Shown: positions 9,240 to 17,097 of the stretch, piece by piece
Numbering within the stretch: position 1 is the first letter of the stretch
How the letters are laid out: the number at the start of each line of letters is the position of its first letter
NCBI GenBank assembly: GCA_028865235.1
Contig: CP114561.1
Span: 3,802,001 to 3,866,000, forward strand
Reading direction: 5' to 3'
DNA: 64,000 nucleotides
Source: Candidatus Manganitrophus sp.
Lineage (GTDB): Bacteria; Nitrospirota; Nitrospiria; SBBL01; Manganitrophaceae
Translations under genes and position numbers: made by a program
Notes under the pieces: generated by a model
Seen by the model: only the letters and a program-made list of their open reading frames with translations
The model's database searches: none
What the model was told of the DNA's origin: nothing

Positions 9240-10033
9240 GGGAGGGAGAGGAGCGTCCCGCGTGAAACCGTGACCGCCTTTCCGCCGAGCTGTACACGAT
9301 CTCCGGCCAAACGGACCCGAACCACCCCTCCTCGCGCGGAGGCTTGGTAAGCAAGGAAAGTGTTTTTACCGAGCCGTTCTTTCCAGAAAGGACCGAGGCA
9401 ACAATGCGCCGACCCCGTCACCGGATCTTCGTTGATGCCGGCCCGCGGCGCGAATGTCCTTGAAACGAAATCAAACCGGTCCGAATCCGACCGGCTCGTT
9501 ACGATCACCCCGCGGCATGGCACGGCGGCGAGCAGTCCGAAATCAGGCTGAAGTTTTCGCAGGACCTCTTCCGATTCGACTTCAATCAAATAGTCGAAAC
9601 GATTCTTGCCGATGTATTTCGGCGTCACCCCCAACGCCTTCTGAAGGGCGGGAGAGGGAGGCGCCTCCTTCTCCGGCTCGGCCGGGAGATCCAGCTCGAT
9701 CCACCCCCCTTTTTTGTCGGCGGTCAGAAGGCCGCTTTTCGTCTGAAAACGGGCCTGCTCATCCGGCTTCAGGATTCCCCATTCCCAGAGCATGTGGGCG
9801 CCGGCGAGCGTGGCATGGCCGCAAAGATCGACTTCGACCGTCGGCGTGAACCAGCGGAGGTGAAACAGCGCTCCCTCTTTGAGAAGGAAGGCGGTTTCGG
9901 AAAGATTCATCTCCCGGGCGACCTTCTGCATCCAGCCGGCCTCCATCGGCTCGTCGAGAAGACAGACAGCCGCGGGATTCCCCGAAAAAGGCTGATCGGT
10001 AAAGGCGTCGACTTGGGCGATTGGAATTCCCAT
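9236..10033 (-). CDS. PhzF-family isomerase-like protein
   Basis: A 265-residue PhzF/diaminopimelate-epimerase fold protein. Visible family marks are the N-terminal VDAFTDQPFSGNPAAVCLL, the catalytic-Glu region MNLSETAFL, FTPTVEVDLCGHATLA, and GINEDPVTGSAHCCLGPFW, which together line the active site. Members isomerise small acids, and PhzF proper acts in phenazine synthesis, but most genomic members have unknown substrates and no phenazine genes are present here. The start at 10033 is chosen because it fits the family N terminus and has AGGGA upstream. The reading frame stays open far upstream across the GspE gene, which is not coding. Confidence 0.9.
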   Translation of the reverse strand: MGIPIAQVDAFTDQPFSGNPAAVCLLDEPMEAGWMQKVAREMNLSETAFLLKEGALFHLRWFTPTVEVDLCGHATLAGAHMLWEWGILKPDEQARFQTKSGLLTADKKGGWIELDLPAEPEKEAPPSPALQKALGVTPKYIGKNRFDYLIEVESEEVLRKLQPDFGLLAAVPCRGVIVTSRSDSDRFDFVSRTFAPRAGINEDPVTGSAHCCLGPFWKERLGKNTFLAYQASARGGVVRVRLAGDRVQLGGKAVTVSRGTLLSLP

Positions 10034-10180
10034 TCTGTCCCTGAAAAAGAAAGATCGGCGAAACGTCAGAGGGTGAATCTTCACTATATCCAAGCGATCG
10101 GGATCGATCAAGGGAAATATCCCCCCTCCCCGTATCCCGTGAGGTTGCGCATTATCCCATCCTCGGATAAAATAAACGTA

Positions 10181-12070
10181 ATGAAAGAGCCGTCGTTCAC
10201 AAAAAAACGTATTGGAGATCTTCTCTGCTCTTCCGGACTGATCACCGAGGCCGACCTTCAGATGGCGATCGAGGAGCAGAAACGAACCGGGAAGCGGATG
10301 GGGGTCACCCTTATTGAACTGAAGCTGGTGACCGAGTTTGATATCGCAAATACCCTCGCCAACCAACTCGGCATCCAATACATCTCCCTTGAAAGCACCC
10401 CCATCGAGCCGGATGCGATCGCCATCGTCCCGGAGAATTTGGCGCGCAAATATCACTGTGTCCCGATCAACGTCGATAAAAGGCAACTCTCGGTGGCGAT
10501 GGTCGATCCCCTCGATTATGAATGCATCAAAGATATCGGCTTCAACACCAACTTGGAAGTAAAACCGCTGATCTCCACCCGAAAAGAGATCATCAAGGCG
10601 ATCGAGCAGCACTACCATCTGGAGGACTCGGTGGAGAATATCGTCGAAGAGACCACCGACGCCTTCAAGGATTCGTACCTTGAAATTGTCCCGGTCATCT
10701 CGCAATCGGAAGTGGCCCCCTCCGAGGATCTCAGGGACAAGAGCCAGATGGCCCCGATTATCCGGCTCTTCAATCTGATTCTTCTTAAGGCGATGAAAGC
10801 GCGGGCGAGCGACGTCCACATCGATTCGCAGCGGAACAAAGTTTCCGTTCGGTTCAGGGTCGACGGGATTTTGAAGGAGGAGATGAGTCTCCCCAAATGG
10901 GTCCAGGGGGCGGTTGTCTCCCGGATCAAGATTCTTGCCTCTCTCGATATCTCCGAACGCCGCCTTCCTCAGGACGGCGCGATCCGCGTCCGGCTCGATA
11001 ACCATGACATCGATCTTCGAATCGCCACCCTCCCGACGCAGTATGGCGAGAAGGTGGTGATCCGGATCCTGGACCAGTCGGCGACCCCCGTGAACATGGA
11101 GATTCTCGGACTGTCCGAGAAGGACTACCACCAGCTTCTCCAATTCTCTCAGAAACGGCAAGGCATCCTTCTCGTTTCAGGCCCGACCGGGAGCGGGAAG
11201 ACGTCAACGCTCTATTCCTTCATCAATCAGATCCGCTCCGATGAGATCAACATCATGACGGTGGAAGATCCGATCGAGTACAACATCGAGGGATTGAATC
11301 AAATTCAGGTAAAACCCGATATCGGACTCTCCTTCGCCAATTGTCTCCGATCGATCCTCCGGCAAGATCCGAATGTCATTCTGGTCGGAGAGATCCGGGA
11401 TCTGGAGACCGCGGAGATCGCTTTCCGGGCGGCGATGACGGGTCATTTTGTGATCAGCACCATCCATACCAACGACGCGATTGCGACCATCGTCCGGCTG
11501 CTCGATATGGGGATTCCGAGATACATCATCGCCAACACGCTGGTGGGGATCGTGGCCCAGCGGCTCGTCAGAAAGATCTGCTCAAAATGCAAGGAGGCGG
11601 CGCCGGTTTCCGACGAGGGGATTCGGAAATTGAGCAAGCGGGCCTCCCCATTGAGCCCTTCCGATTCCTATCGGGGGAAAGGCTGCGCCCAGTGCAATTT
11701 CACCGGATTCCGAGGTCGGACCGGGATTTTCGAAGTCCTTCCCTTCAGCACCAAAATCCGGGAGATGATCGCCTCGGGCGGAACGGAAGAAGAGATCCGT
11801 TGGGCCATCGAGGGGCAGGGGGTCACGACGATGGGAGAGGACGGGCTGACCAAGGTCAAGCAAGGGGTGACCACGCTGGAGGAGGTTCTCCGTGTGATCG
11901 AAGTGGAAGAGGAGATTCGCATTCTGTGCCCCGGGTGCCAAAAGGCGATCCATCTCGATTTCGTGATCTGCCCTCATTGCCGGCATGAGATTCAATCAAA
12001 CTGTTCTTGTTGCAAGAGACACCTGAAAGCCGACTGGTTGGTCTGCCCCTATTGTAAGAAGGAGAGATAA
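10181..12070 (+). CDS. GspE/PilB-type secretion ATPase with C-terminal zinc ribbons
   Basis: A 629-residue type II secretion or type IV pilus assembly ATPase. The N-terminal MshEN-like domain (KKRIGDLLCSSGLITEADL) is followed by the linker and the RecA core: Walker A GPTGSGKTST (about residues 333-342), Asp box, Walker B and the His box. A tetracysteine zinc element (CSKC ... CAQC) lies in the C-terminal region as in GspE. Unusually, the C terminus carries a further double zinc ribbon of four CxxC pairs (CPGC, CPHC, CSCC, CPYC). No pilus or secretion partner gene is adjacent. Start ATG at 10181 is chosen from the family N terminus; upstream in-frame sequence overlaps the divergent PhzF gene. 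Confidence 0.9.
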   Translation: MKEPSFTKKRIGDLLCSSGLITEADLQMAIEEQKRTGKRMGVTLIELKLVTEFDIANTLANQLGIQYISLESTPIEPDAIAIVPENLARKYHCVPINVDKRQLSVAMVDPLDYECIKDIGFNTNLEVKPLISTRKEIIKAIEQHYHLEDSVENIVEETTDAFKDSYLEIVPVISQSEVAPSEDLRDKSQMAPIIRLFNLILLKAMKARASDVHIDSQRNKVSVRFRVDGILKEEMSLPKWVQGAVVSRIKILASLDISERRLPQDGAIRVRLDNHDIDLRIATLPTQYGEKVVIRILDQSATPVNMEILGLSEKDYHQLLQFSQKRQGILLVSGPTGSGKTSTLYSFINQIRSDEINIMTVEDPIEYNIEGLNQIQVKPDIGLSFANCLRSILRQDPNVILVGEIRDLETAEIAFRAAMTGHFVISTIHTNDAIATIVRLLDMGIPRYIIANTLVGIVAQRLVRKICSKCKEAAPVSDEGIRKLSKRASPLSPSDSYRGKGCAQCNFTGFRGRTGIFEVLPFSTKIREMIASGGTEEEIRWAIEGQGVTTMGEDGLTKVKQGVTTLEEVLRVIEVEEEIRILCPGCQKAIHLDFVICPHCRHEIQSNCSCCKRHLKADWLVCPYCKKER

Positions 12071-12095
12071 TCCCAGGTTTCCGTCTAAAAAAATA

Positions 12096-12122
12096 GACTC
12101 GCCGTCGGCGGGTCTTTTTTTT
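12096..12122 (+). terminator. Intrinsic terminator after the GspE-like gene
   Basis: An 8-bp stem, gactcgcc (12096-12103) with ggcgggtc (12107-12114) including one G-T pair, has a 3-base loop and is followed directly by eight T. It lies 26 bases after the ATPase stop codon. Confidence 0.85.
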
Positions 12123-12153
12123 GCCTTTGAGGCGGAATGGATGTTCGTCGGAA

Positions 12154-12450
12154 TTATACGGCCCGCTCGATCTCCGCTGTGAGCTCGATTTGCCGGAGGA
12201 TCACTGCAACATGCTCGCAACGTTCTAGCGGGCCGGTAAAGCAGACCGCGCGGCCTTTGAGATGGGCCTCCAGTGTGATCTCGGCGGCCCGCTCAAGGGA
12301 GACGCCGGTCGCCTTTTGGACCTGGAGGATCACTTCATCGAAGCTATGATAGTCGTCATTGTAAAGAATGACATTCCAGGGAAGATCGACCTGCGTCGCC
12401 TCCTCCGAGATGGTTTCGACTTCGGGAAGATCGAGAACTTCCGTGTCCAT
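12154..12450 (-). CDS. clpS: ATP-dependent Clp protease adaptor ClpS
   Basis: A 98-residue adaptor that binds N-degron substrates and hands them to ClpA for ClpAP proteolysis. The substrate-binding segment is visible as PWNVILYNDDYHSFDEVI, followed by the conserved helix region (AAEITLEAHLKGRAVC) and TGPLERCEHVAVIL. The start at 12450 has AAAGGG seven bases upstream and nearly abuts the stop of the upstream DUF255 gene, which suggests one transcript. No clpA gene is beside it in this window. Confidence 0.92.
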   Translation of the reverse strand: MDTEVLDLPEVETISEEATQVDLPWNVILYNDDYHSFDEVILQVQKATGVSLERAAEITLEAHLKGRAVCFTGPLERCEHVAVILRQIELTAEIERAV

Positions 12451-12452
12451 AG

Positions 12453-14532
12453 CTAACCCTTTGCGATGAGCTGCGTCCGGATCGCCTCCCAATCGGTGAG
12501 CGGCTGAGAACAGGTAAAGTGGTGGCAAATGTAGACGGTCGGTTTTCCGTCGATCATCTTCTTCCCTTTAACCGGATCGGGTAGGGGAGTCTCCTGCGGT
12601 TGACCGGGGTCGACGCGGAAGAGAACCTTGTTCGGGAGGTAAAGCCGCTGAATGCCGGCGAGAAGGCGCTCCGTCTCGGGAGCCTTTGGGTCTCCGATGA
12701 CGACGATCTCCTTCGGTTTTCGCAGGTAAAAGTCGGCGACCGCGATCATGTTGCCGGTGGCAAAGACGTTTTCCTCCATCGCTTCGGAGAAAAATTGGAG
12801 GGTCTTTTCTGCTTTGTCAAAATAAGAGGCCTCCCCGGTCAGGTAGAAGAGCCGGAGAAGGCTTTGGGCGGCGACGGCATTTCCGGATGGGATCGATTGG
12901 TCGGCCGACGATTTGGACCGGGCAATGAGCGGTTCGTGATCTTTCGAGGTAAAAAAGAACCCCCCTGAGCGTCATCCCAGAACTGGTCGATCAAGCGGGT
13001 GGTCAGACCCCGGGCCCGATCGAGATGCATCGCATCGGAGGTTGCCTCATAGAGGTCGAGTAAGGCATCGACGGTGAAGGTATAATCGTCGAGATAACCG
13101 TTGAGCTTGGCGACCCCTTCTTTGAAAGTGCGAAGCAATCGCCCTTCTTGGTAGAGGCGGGTCCAGAGAAAATCGGCCCCCTTTTGAGCGACGGCCAGGT
13201 AACGCTCATTTCGGGTGACATTGTATCCATCCACAAAGGCGCCGATCATCAGGCCGTTCCAGCTCGTCAGCACCTTCTCATCCCGAAATGGTTTGACCCT
13301 TCTCTCCCGTTCCAGGAAGAGCTTTTTCTTCGCCTCGCCGACGATCCGCTCCAGCTCCTCCGTCGTTTTCCCCATTTCCCTGGCAAGATTGTCGAGCGGT
13401 TGTCGGATGTGGAGGATGTTTTTCCCCCTCGAAGTTGCCCGCATCCGTGATCCCGTAGTGCCGGCAGATCAACGCGCCTGTTTCCTCTCCGACGACCGCT
13501 TTGATCTCCTGCGGGGTCCAGACGAAGAACTTCCCTTCTTCCCCTTCGCTGTCGGCATCTTGTGTGGAGTAGAATCCGCCGAGGGGGTCGGTCATCTCGC
13601 GGAGGACATATTCGAGAATCTCCTCGCCGATTTTCATGTAGAACGGTTGGCCGGTCGCCTGGTATGTCGCGAAATAGAGACGGGCGAGCTGAGCGTTGTC
13701 GTAGAGCATCTTCTCGAAGTGGGGGACCAACCAGTGATCATCGGTGGAGTAGCGATGGAATCCGCCGCCGAGCTGATCGTAGATTCCTCCCCAGGCCATT
13801 TTCCCGAGGGTATAGGTGACCATCGTCAAATAGGTCTCTTCCCCGTTTTGTTGGTAGTATCGCAGGAAGAGGTTCAGCGCCGGCGTGCTGGGGAACTTCG
13901 GGGCGCCGCCGAATCCGCCCTGTTTGGTGTCGAAAATCCGGCCGAGGCTCTCCGCCGCTCCTTCCAAAAGATGAGGGTCGATCTCTCGTTTTGCGGGGGC
14001 GGCTTTGCCTCCCGACATTTCCCCCAGCGCCGTCCGGACCTGCTCCGCCGTCTTCACGATCTCGTCTTGTTTTTCGCGGTAGGTGTTCGTGACGATTTCC
14101 AGCAGCTTGGAGAAAGCGGGCAGACCGTAGCGGTCCTCCGGGGGGAAGTAGGTCCCGCCGTAGAAGGGAACCTTCTCGGGGGTGAGGAACATGGTCAGCG
14201 GCCAGCCGCCGCCGCGCCGGATCAGCAGCTGGTGGGCATTCTGATAGATCTGGTCCAGGTCGGGCCGCTCCTCGCGATCGACCTTGATGTTGACGAAGTG
14301 CTCGTTCATCCACTGCCGCGGTCGCCTCGTCCTCGAAGGATTCGTGCTCCATCACGTGGCACCAGTGGCAGGCGGAGTAGCCGATCGACAGCAGGATCGG
14401 CTTGTTCTCATTCTTGGCCTTGTTAAGGGCCTCCTCGCCCCAGGGGTACCAGTCGACCGGATTGTGGGCGTGCTGGAGGAGATAAGGGCTGGTCTCGTGA
14501 ATGAGGCGATTGGTGTGCTTCGGCTGCTCCAT
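12453..14532 (-). CDS. DUF255 thioredoxin-fold protein, YyaL/SPATA20 type (frameshifted)
   Basis: A protein of about 690 residues with an N-terminal DUF255 thioredoxin-like domain and a C-terminal (alpha/alpha)6 barrel like N-acylglucosamine epimerases. Family marks are the N-terminal [20 protein letters not shown], the [14 protein letters not shown] redox motif, [17 protein letters not shown], and [11 protein letters not shown]. Function is unknown in bacteria. The frame is broken three times: an extra C at 14310-14311, five C at 13424-13428 (four expected) and six C at 12960-12965 (seven expected). All other sequence is conserved, so errors are likelier than decay. clpS follows three bases after the stop codon. 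Confidence 0.85.
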
Positions 14533-14612
14533 CGGTTCCGTCCTTTTCTCTTAGGATTGAAGTCTCTTGGGGTCATCTTAAATCGTCCGGGATCGGTTTG
14601 TAAATACGGAAA

Positions 14613-14641
14613 TTGACAACGATCCGGGTCTCCGAAGTAAT
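14613..14641 (+). promoter_or_regulatory. Candidate sigma-70-type promoter for the RskA-like gene
   Basis: TTGACA (14613-14618) is separated by 17 bases from AGTAAT (14636-14641), about 95 bases before the RskA-like start codon. The -35 is perfect and the -10 matches four of six. Confidence 0.4.
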
Positions 14642-14734
14642 CCACAAAGGGATGATGCAGTGGGGGGCTTCCTTGACAGGTTTCCAAACCTCGTCTACCT
14701 TTTACTCTAATTATTCTAAAACACGGAGGGACGG

Positions 14735-15631
14735 ATGGACCACTCTGAAATCGAAGGGGAAACGCAGATCGGCACGTTTGGGGATATCGATCCTCTCAAG
14801 GCGACTCCGGGAAAGGCGACGGTTGAAAAGAAAGCCAAACCGGCGAAAACGAGCCGACGGTCCTATCAGCCGGTGTTGATCTCCGTTCTGGTGGTCGCCT
14901 TGGCGGGCTTCGCCGGTTTGAGCTATTTCAAGCTTCAAGAAGAGATCCGGGGAATGCATACGGTGATTCAGAGCCTTCGGACGGAGGCGGCGGCCCAGGA
15001 GAAAACCGTCGCCGCGCTGACCGGGGAGGTGAAAGGCCGTGAAGATTCCCTCCAGCAGGCGCGTGCAGAGGCCAATCAATTAAAGGGACAGGTCGAATCG
15101 ATGCGGCTGGCACTGATGGAAAGGGACGGCCAGATCTCGCGGCTTCAGCAGACGGCCCAGTTCGGCGCCAAGCTGCCGAAAAAGACGCGGGAATTACAGT
15201 CGCAGCTCGTACAAAAACAGCTCGAAAACGCCTCCCTCCAAAATGCGATGACCAACCAAACGGAATGGCTCCGGCTCCTTTCATCGCCGACAGCCGAGCT
15301 TGTCCGGATGAGCGGATCGAAAGAGGCAGGAGGGGCGGGAGGGCTTCTTCTTTTCGACCCTGAAACACAGGCTGCGGCCTTCTACGGCTTTGAGCTGCCG
15401 AAGCTGCCGGCGGGGAAGATCTACCAGCTTTGGACCATCGGAGCGGCTCCGGTGAGCGCCGGGATGTTCCAACCCTCCAAAGACCGCACAGCGGTGATGA
15501 AGGTCCCAAAGATCATCAACCCGGAAGAGCTGAAGGCGTTTTCCGTTACGATCGAGCCGGCGGGAGGGAAGGCGCAACCGACCGGGCCGGCCTATTTGAA
15601 GGGAGAGTTTGCGGGGGTCTCACCGTCTTAA
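14735..15631 (+). CDS. Anti-sigma-K (RskA) C-terminal domain membrane protein
   Basis: A 298-residue bitopic protein: a charged N-terminal segment, one membrane helix (about residues 47-64), a long coiled coil (about 66-185) and a C-terminal RskA domain. The RskA domain is recognised by IYQLWTIG, SAGMFQPSKD and SVTIEPAGGKAQPTGP. RskA-type proteins sequester a sigma factor in mycobacteria, but here the cytoplasmic sigma-binding zinc domain is missing and no sigma gene is adjacent. A role in sensing or scaffolding at the envelope is therefore equally possible. GGAGGG just precedes the ATG. Confidence 0.78.
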   Translation: MDHSEIEGETQIGTFGDIDPLKATPGKATVEKKAKPAKTSRRSYQPVLISVLVVALAGFAGLSYFKLQEEIRGMHTVIQSLRTEAAAQEKTVAALTGEVKGREDSLQQARAEANQLKGQVESMRLALMERDGQISRLQQTAQFGAKLPKKTRELQSQLVQKQLENASLQNAMTNQTEWLRLLSSPTAELVRMSGSKEAGGAGGLLLFDPETQAAAFYGFELPKLPAGKIYQLWTIGAAPVSAGMFQPSKDRTAVMKVPKIINPEELKAFSVTIEPAGGKAQPTGPAYLKGEFAGVSPS

Positions 15632-15660
15632 TTTCAAAGAGACTTGTAAGAAATCACAAG

Positions 15661-15694
15661 AGAGGTCCGAGACCGCGGGCGGTCGAGGACCTCT
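15661..15694. terminator. Strong hairpin between convergent genes
   Basis: An outer 8-bp stem, agaggtcc (15661-15668) with ggacctct (15687-15694), encloses an inner gaccg/cggtc stem. It sits between the convergent RskA-like and thioredoxin-like genes. The following T-tract is weak on both strands, so it may be a bidirectional terminator or a 3'-end stabiliser. Confidence 0.5.
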
Positions 15695-15711
15695 TCTATT
15701 GGTTTTGTCTG

Positions 15712-16059
15712 TTATAAAATGTTGGCCGACCGTTCGCGAAGGGCGAGGGCTTTTTGGACGGCCGATTCGATAGCGCTCTTCTTTCCCATCCCGCCGATGA
15801 ACTGGACGAACTTTCCCTTTGAAAAAAGGGCCAGCGCCGGCAGGCTGGAGATCTCATATTCGGCCGGGATTTGGTAGTTCTCGGTCACGTCCATCTTGTA
15901 GATGGCGATCTCGTCTCCCATTTCTTCTGAAAGCCGATCGAGCTCATACAGCAGGGCGCGACAGTTTCTGCAGGTGGGGGACCAGAATTCCACCAAGACG
16001 GGCGTCGGACTGTGCTCGATGATTCGATCGAATGAATGGTCGGTCGCTTCAGGAATCAT
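15712..16059 (-). CDS. Thioredoxin-family protein with CRNC active site
   Basis: A 115-residue thioredoxin fold. The active-site region is FWSPTCRNCRAL, so the dipeptide between the cysteines is Arg-Asn instead of the Gly-Pro of thioredoxin. The cis-Pro loop is ISSLPALALF and the C-terminal VQFIGGMGKKS block is conserved. The altered dipeptide should change redox potential or partner. There is no signal peptide, so it is cytoplasmic. Start ATG at 16059 follows GGAG; an in-frame ATG at 16089 is less likely. Confidence 0.85.
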   Translation of the reverse strand: MIPEATDHSFDRIIEHSPTPVLVEFWSPTCRNCRALLYELDRLSEEMGDEIAIYKMDVTENYQIPAEYEISSLPALALFSKGKFVQFIGGMGKKSAIESAVQKALALRERSANIL

Positions 16060-16170
16060 TTTTCTCCGCCGATACAGCAGGAACAACAATAAGTAGAAAT
16101 TAACATTTTGCGATGTTATACTTCAAGCGGTTCGTTGCTAATCCGCCGTCAAACTTTATAAAGAGGAGAT

Positions 16171-16401
16171 ATGGGTTCGCTTAAAATCATTGGAATGAAC
16201 GAAATGAATGCGATTTTTAGCGTGACCGACCGGCTCGGCATCTCGCGAGAAGCGATTGTCGTCCCGCTCGGCCCGGCCTCCCCGGGGCGGGTCCGCCGCC
16301 TTCCCAACGGAAAGTTCGAGATCACCGTCGACGCCGATCAGCCGATCGAGGCTTGGCTGCCGGCGATGGAGAAAGATCTCGCCGCCCTGCTCGATTCATA
16401 A
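16171..16401 (+). CDS. Small protein of unknown function
   Basis: A 76-residue protein that I do not recognise. It starts 'MGSLKIIGMNEMNAIFSVTD', is mixed alpha/beta in character and has a GRVRRLPNGKFEITVD hairpin-like segment and an acidic C-terminal helix. A clear Shine-Dalgarno (AGAGGAG just before ATG) supports expression. It lies between the divergent thioredoxin gene and a convergent unknown gene. Confidence 0.65.
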   Translation: MGSLKIIGMNEMNAIFSVTDRLGISREAIVVPLGPASPGRVRRLPNGKFEITVDADQPIEAWLPAMEKDLAALLDS

Positions 16402-16418
16402 ACCTTCCCGCCGTCGGT

Positions 16419-16901
16419 CTAACCCCCCATCCCCGCCGGATTTAATTTTGACTGAAAGTACTTCTCTCCGGTCGAGGTCAGATACCAGCTTTTCATCCCC
16501 CGCTGTTTCTGATTCCCCTCCGCCAGCCAACCGTTTCGCGCGCAGCCGGCCAAGACATCGGAGAGATTCTTCGGCTTCTCGGCGCGGCACTTTGAAAGAG
16601 ACTCCGCGATATCCTGAATCGTGAACGATTGGACCTTTTCGCCATGAAGGAGATGATAGGCGATCGTGATCACGGCATCGGTGTAGGCCTTGGGGTGCAC
16701 CGCCGAGAAGAACTCGTTGATCGGAGGAAATGATTTCGGCGGATGATCCGAGCGCTGAATGCGCCTCACTTCCGGCACACTCTCTTCGCGAAGCAATTCT
16801 TTTAGAATCACCTGAAAGGCAATCCCGCGATACGGCTCATCCAATCCTTGAACACAGTCGAGCGCTTTCTGAACGCGCTCCTTGATCAGATCGTTTTCCA
16901 C
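16419..16901 (-). CDS. Protein of unknown function, possible winged-helix
   Basis: A 160-residue soluble protein without a family that I can name. The central and C-terminal parts (AVITIAYHLLHGEKVQSFTIQDIAESLSK, split by a turn, then CARNGWLAEG and KSWYLTSTGEKYF) look like a winged helix-turn-helix with a beta-wing, so a DNA-binding or regulatory role is possible. It is convergent with the small unknown gene and divergent from ligD. Confidence 0.6.
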   Translation of the reverse strand: MENDLIKERVQKALDCVQGLDEPYRGIAFQVILKELLREESVPEVRRIQRSDHPPKSFPPINEFFSAVHPKAYTDAVITIAYHLLHGEKVQSFTIQDIAESLSKCRAEKPKNLSDVLAGCARNGWLAEGNQKQRGMKSWYLTSTGEKYFQSKLNPAGMGG

Positions 16902-17097
16902 GGCGCACCCTCTCTAGAAGTTCAGGCTATTATATCCGAAAATAAAAGCAGAAAGAAACCGACAATACTAGTTTTCTCTAGTTTTCCGGCCGAGTCGTCT
17001 ACTCCTTTATGCGTATTCGGGCCAATTTACTCCTTTTGGATTAGACACGGCGACGGAATTGACCCGCGGGATTCAATCATTCTAGGATAAAACTAGG

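Noticed and set aside
10034-11161. Upstream extension of the PhzF frame across the GspE gene
   Set aside because: The extension has no PhzF similarity and is antisense to the conserved ATPase; the PhzF family start is at 10033.
13215-14426. A 403-codon plus-strand frame opposite the DUF255 gene
   Set aside because: Shadow of the real gene; the minus strand shows all DUF255 motifs.
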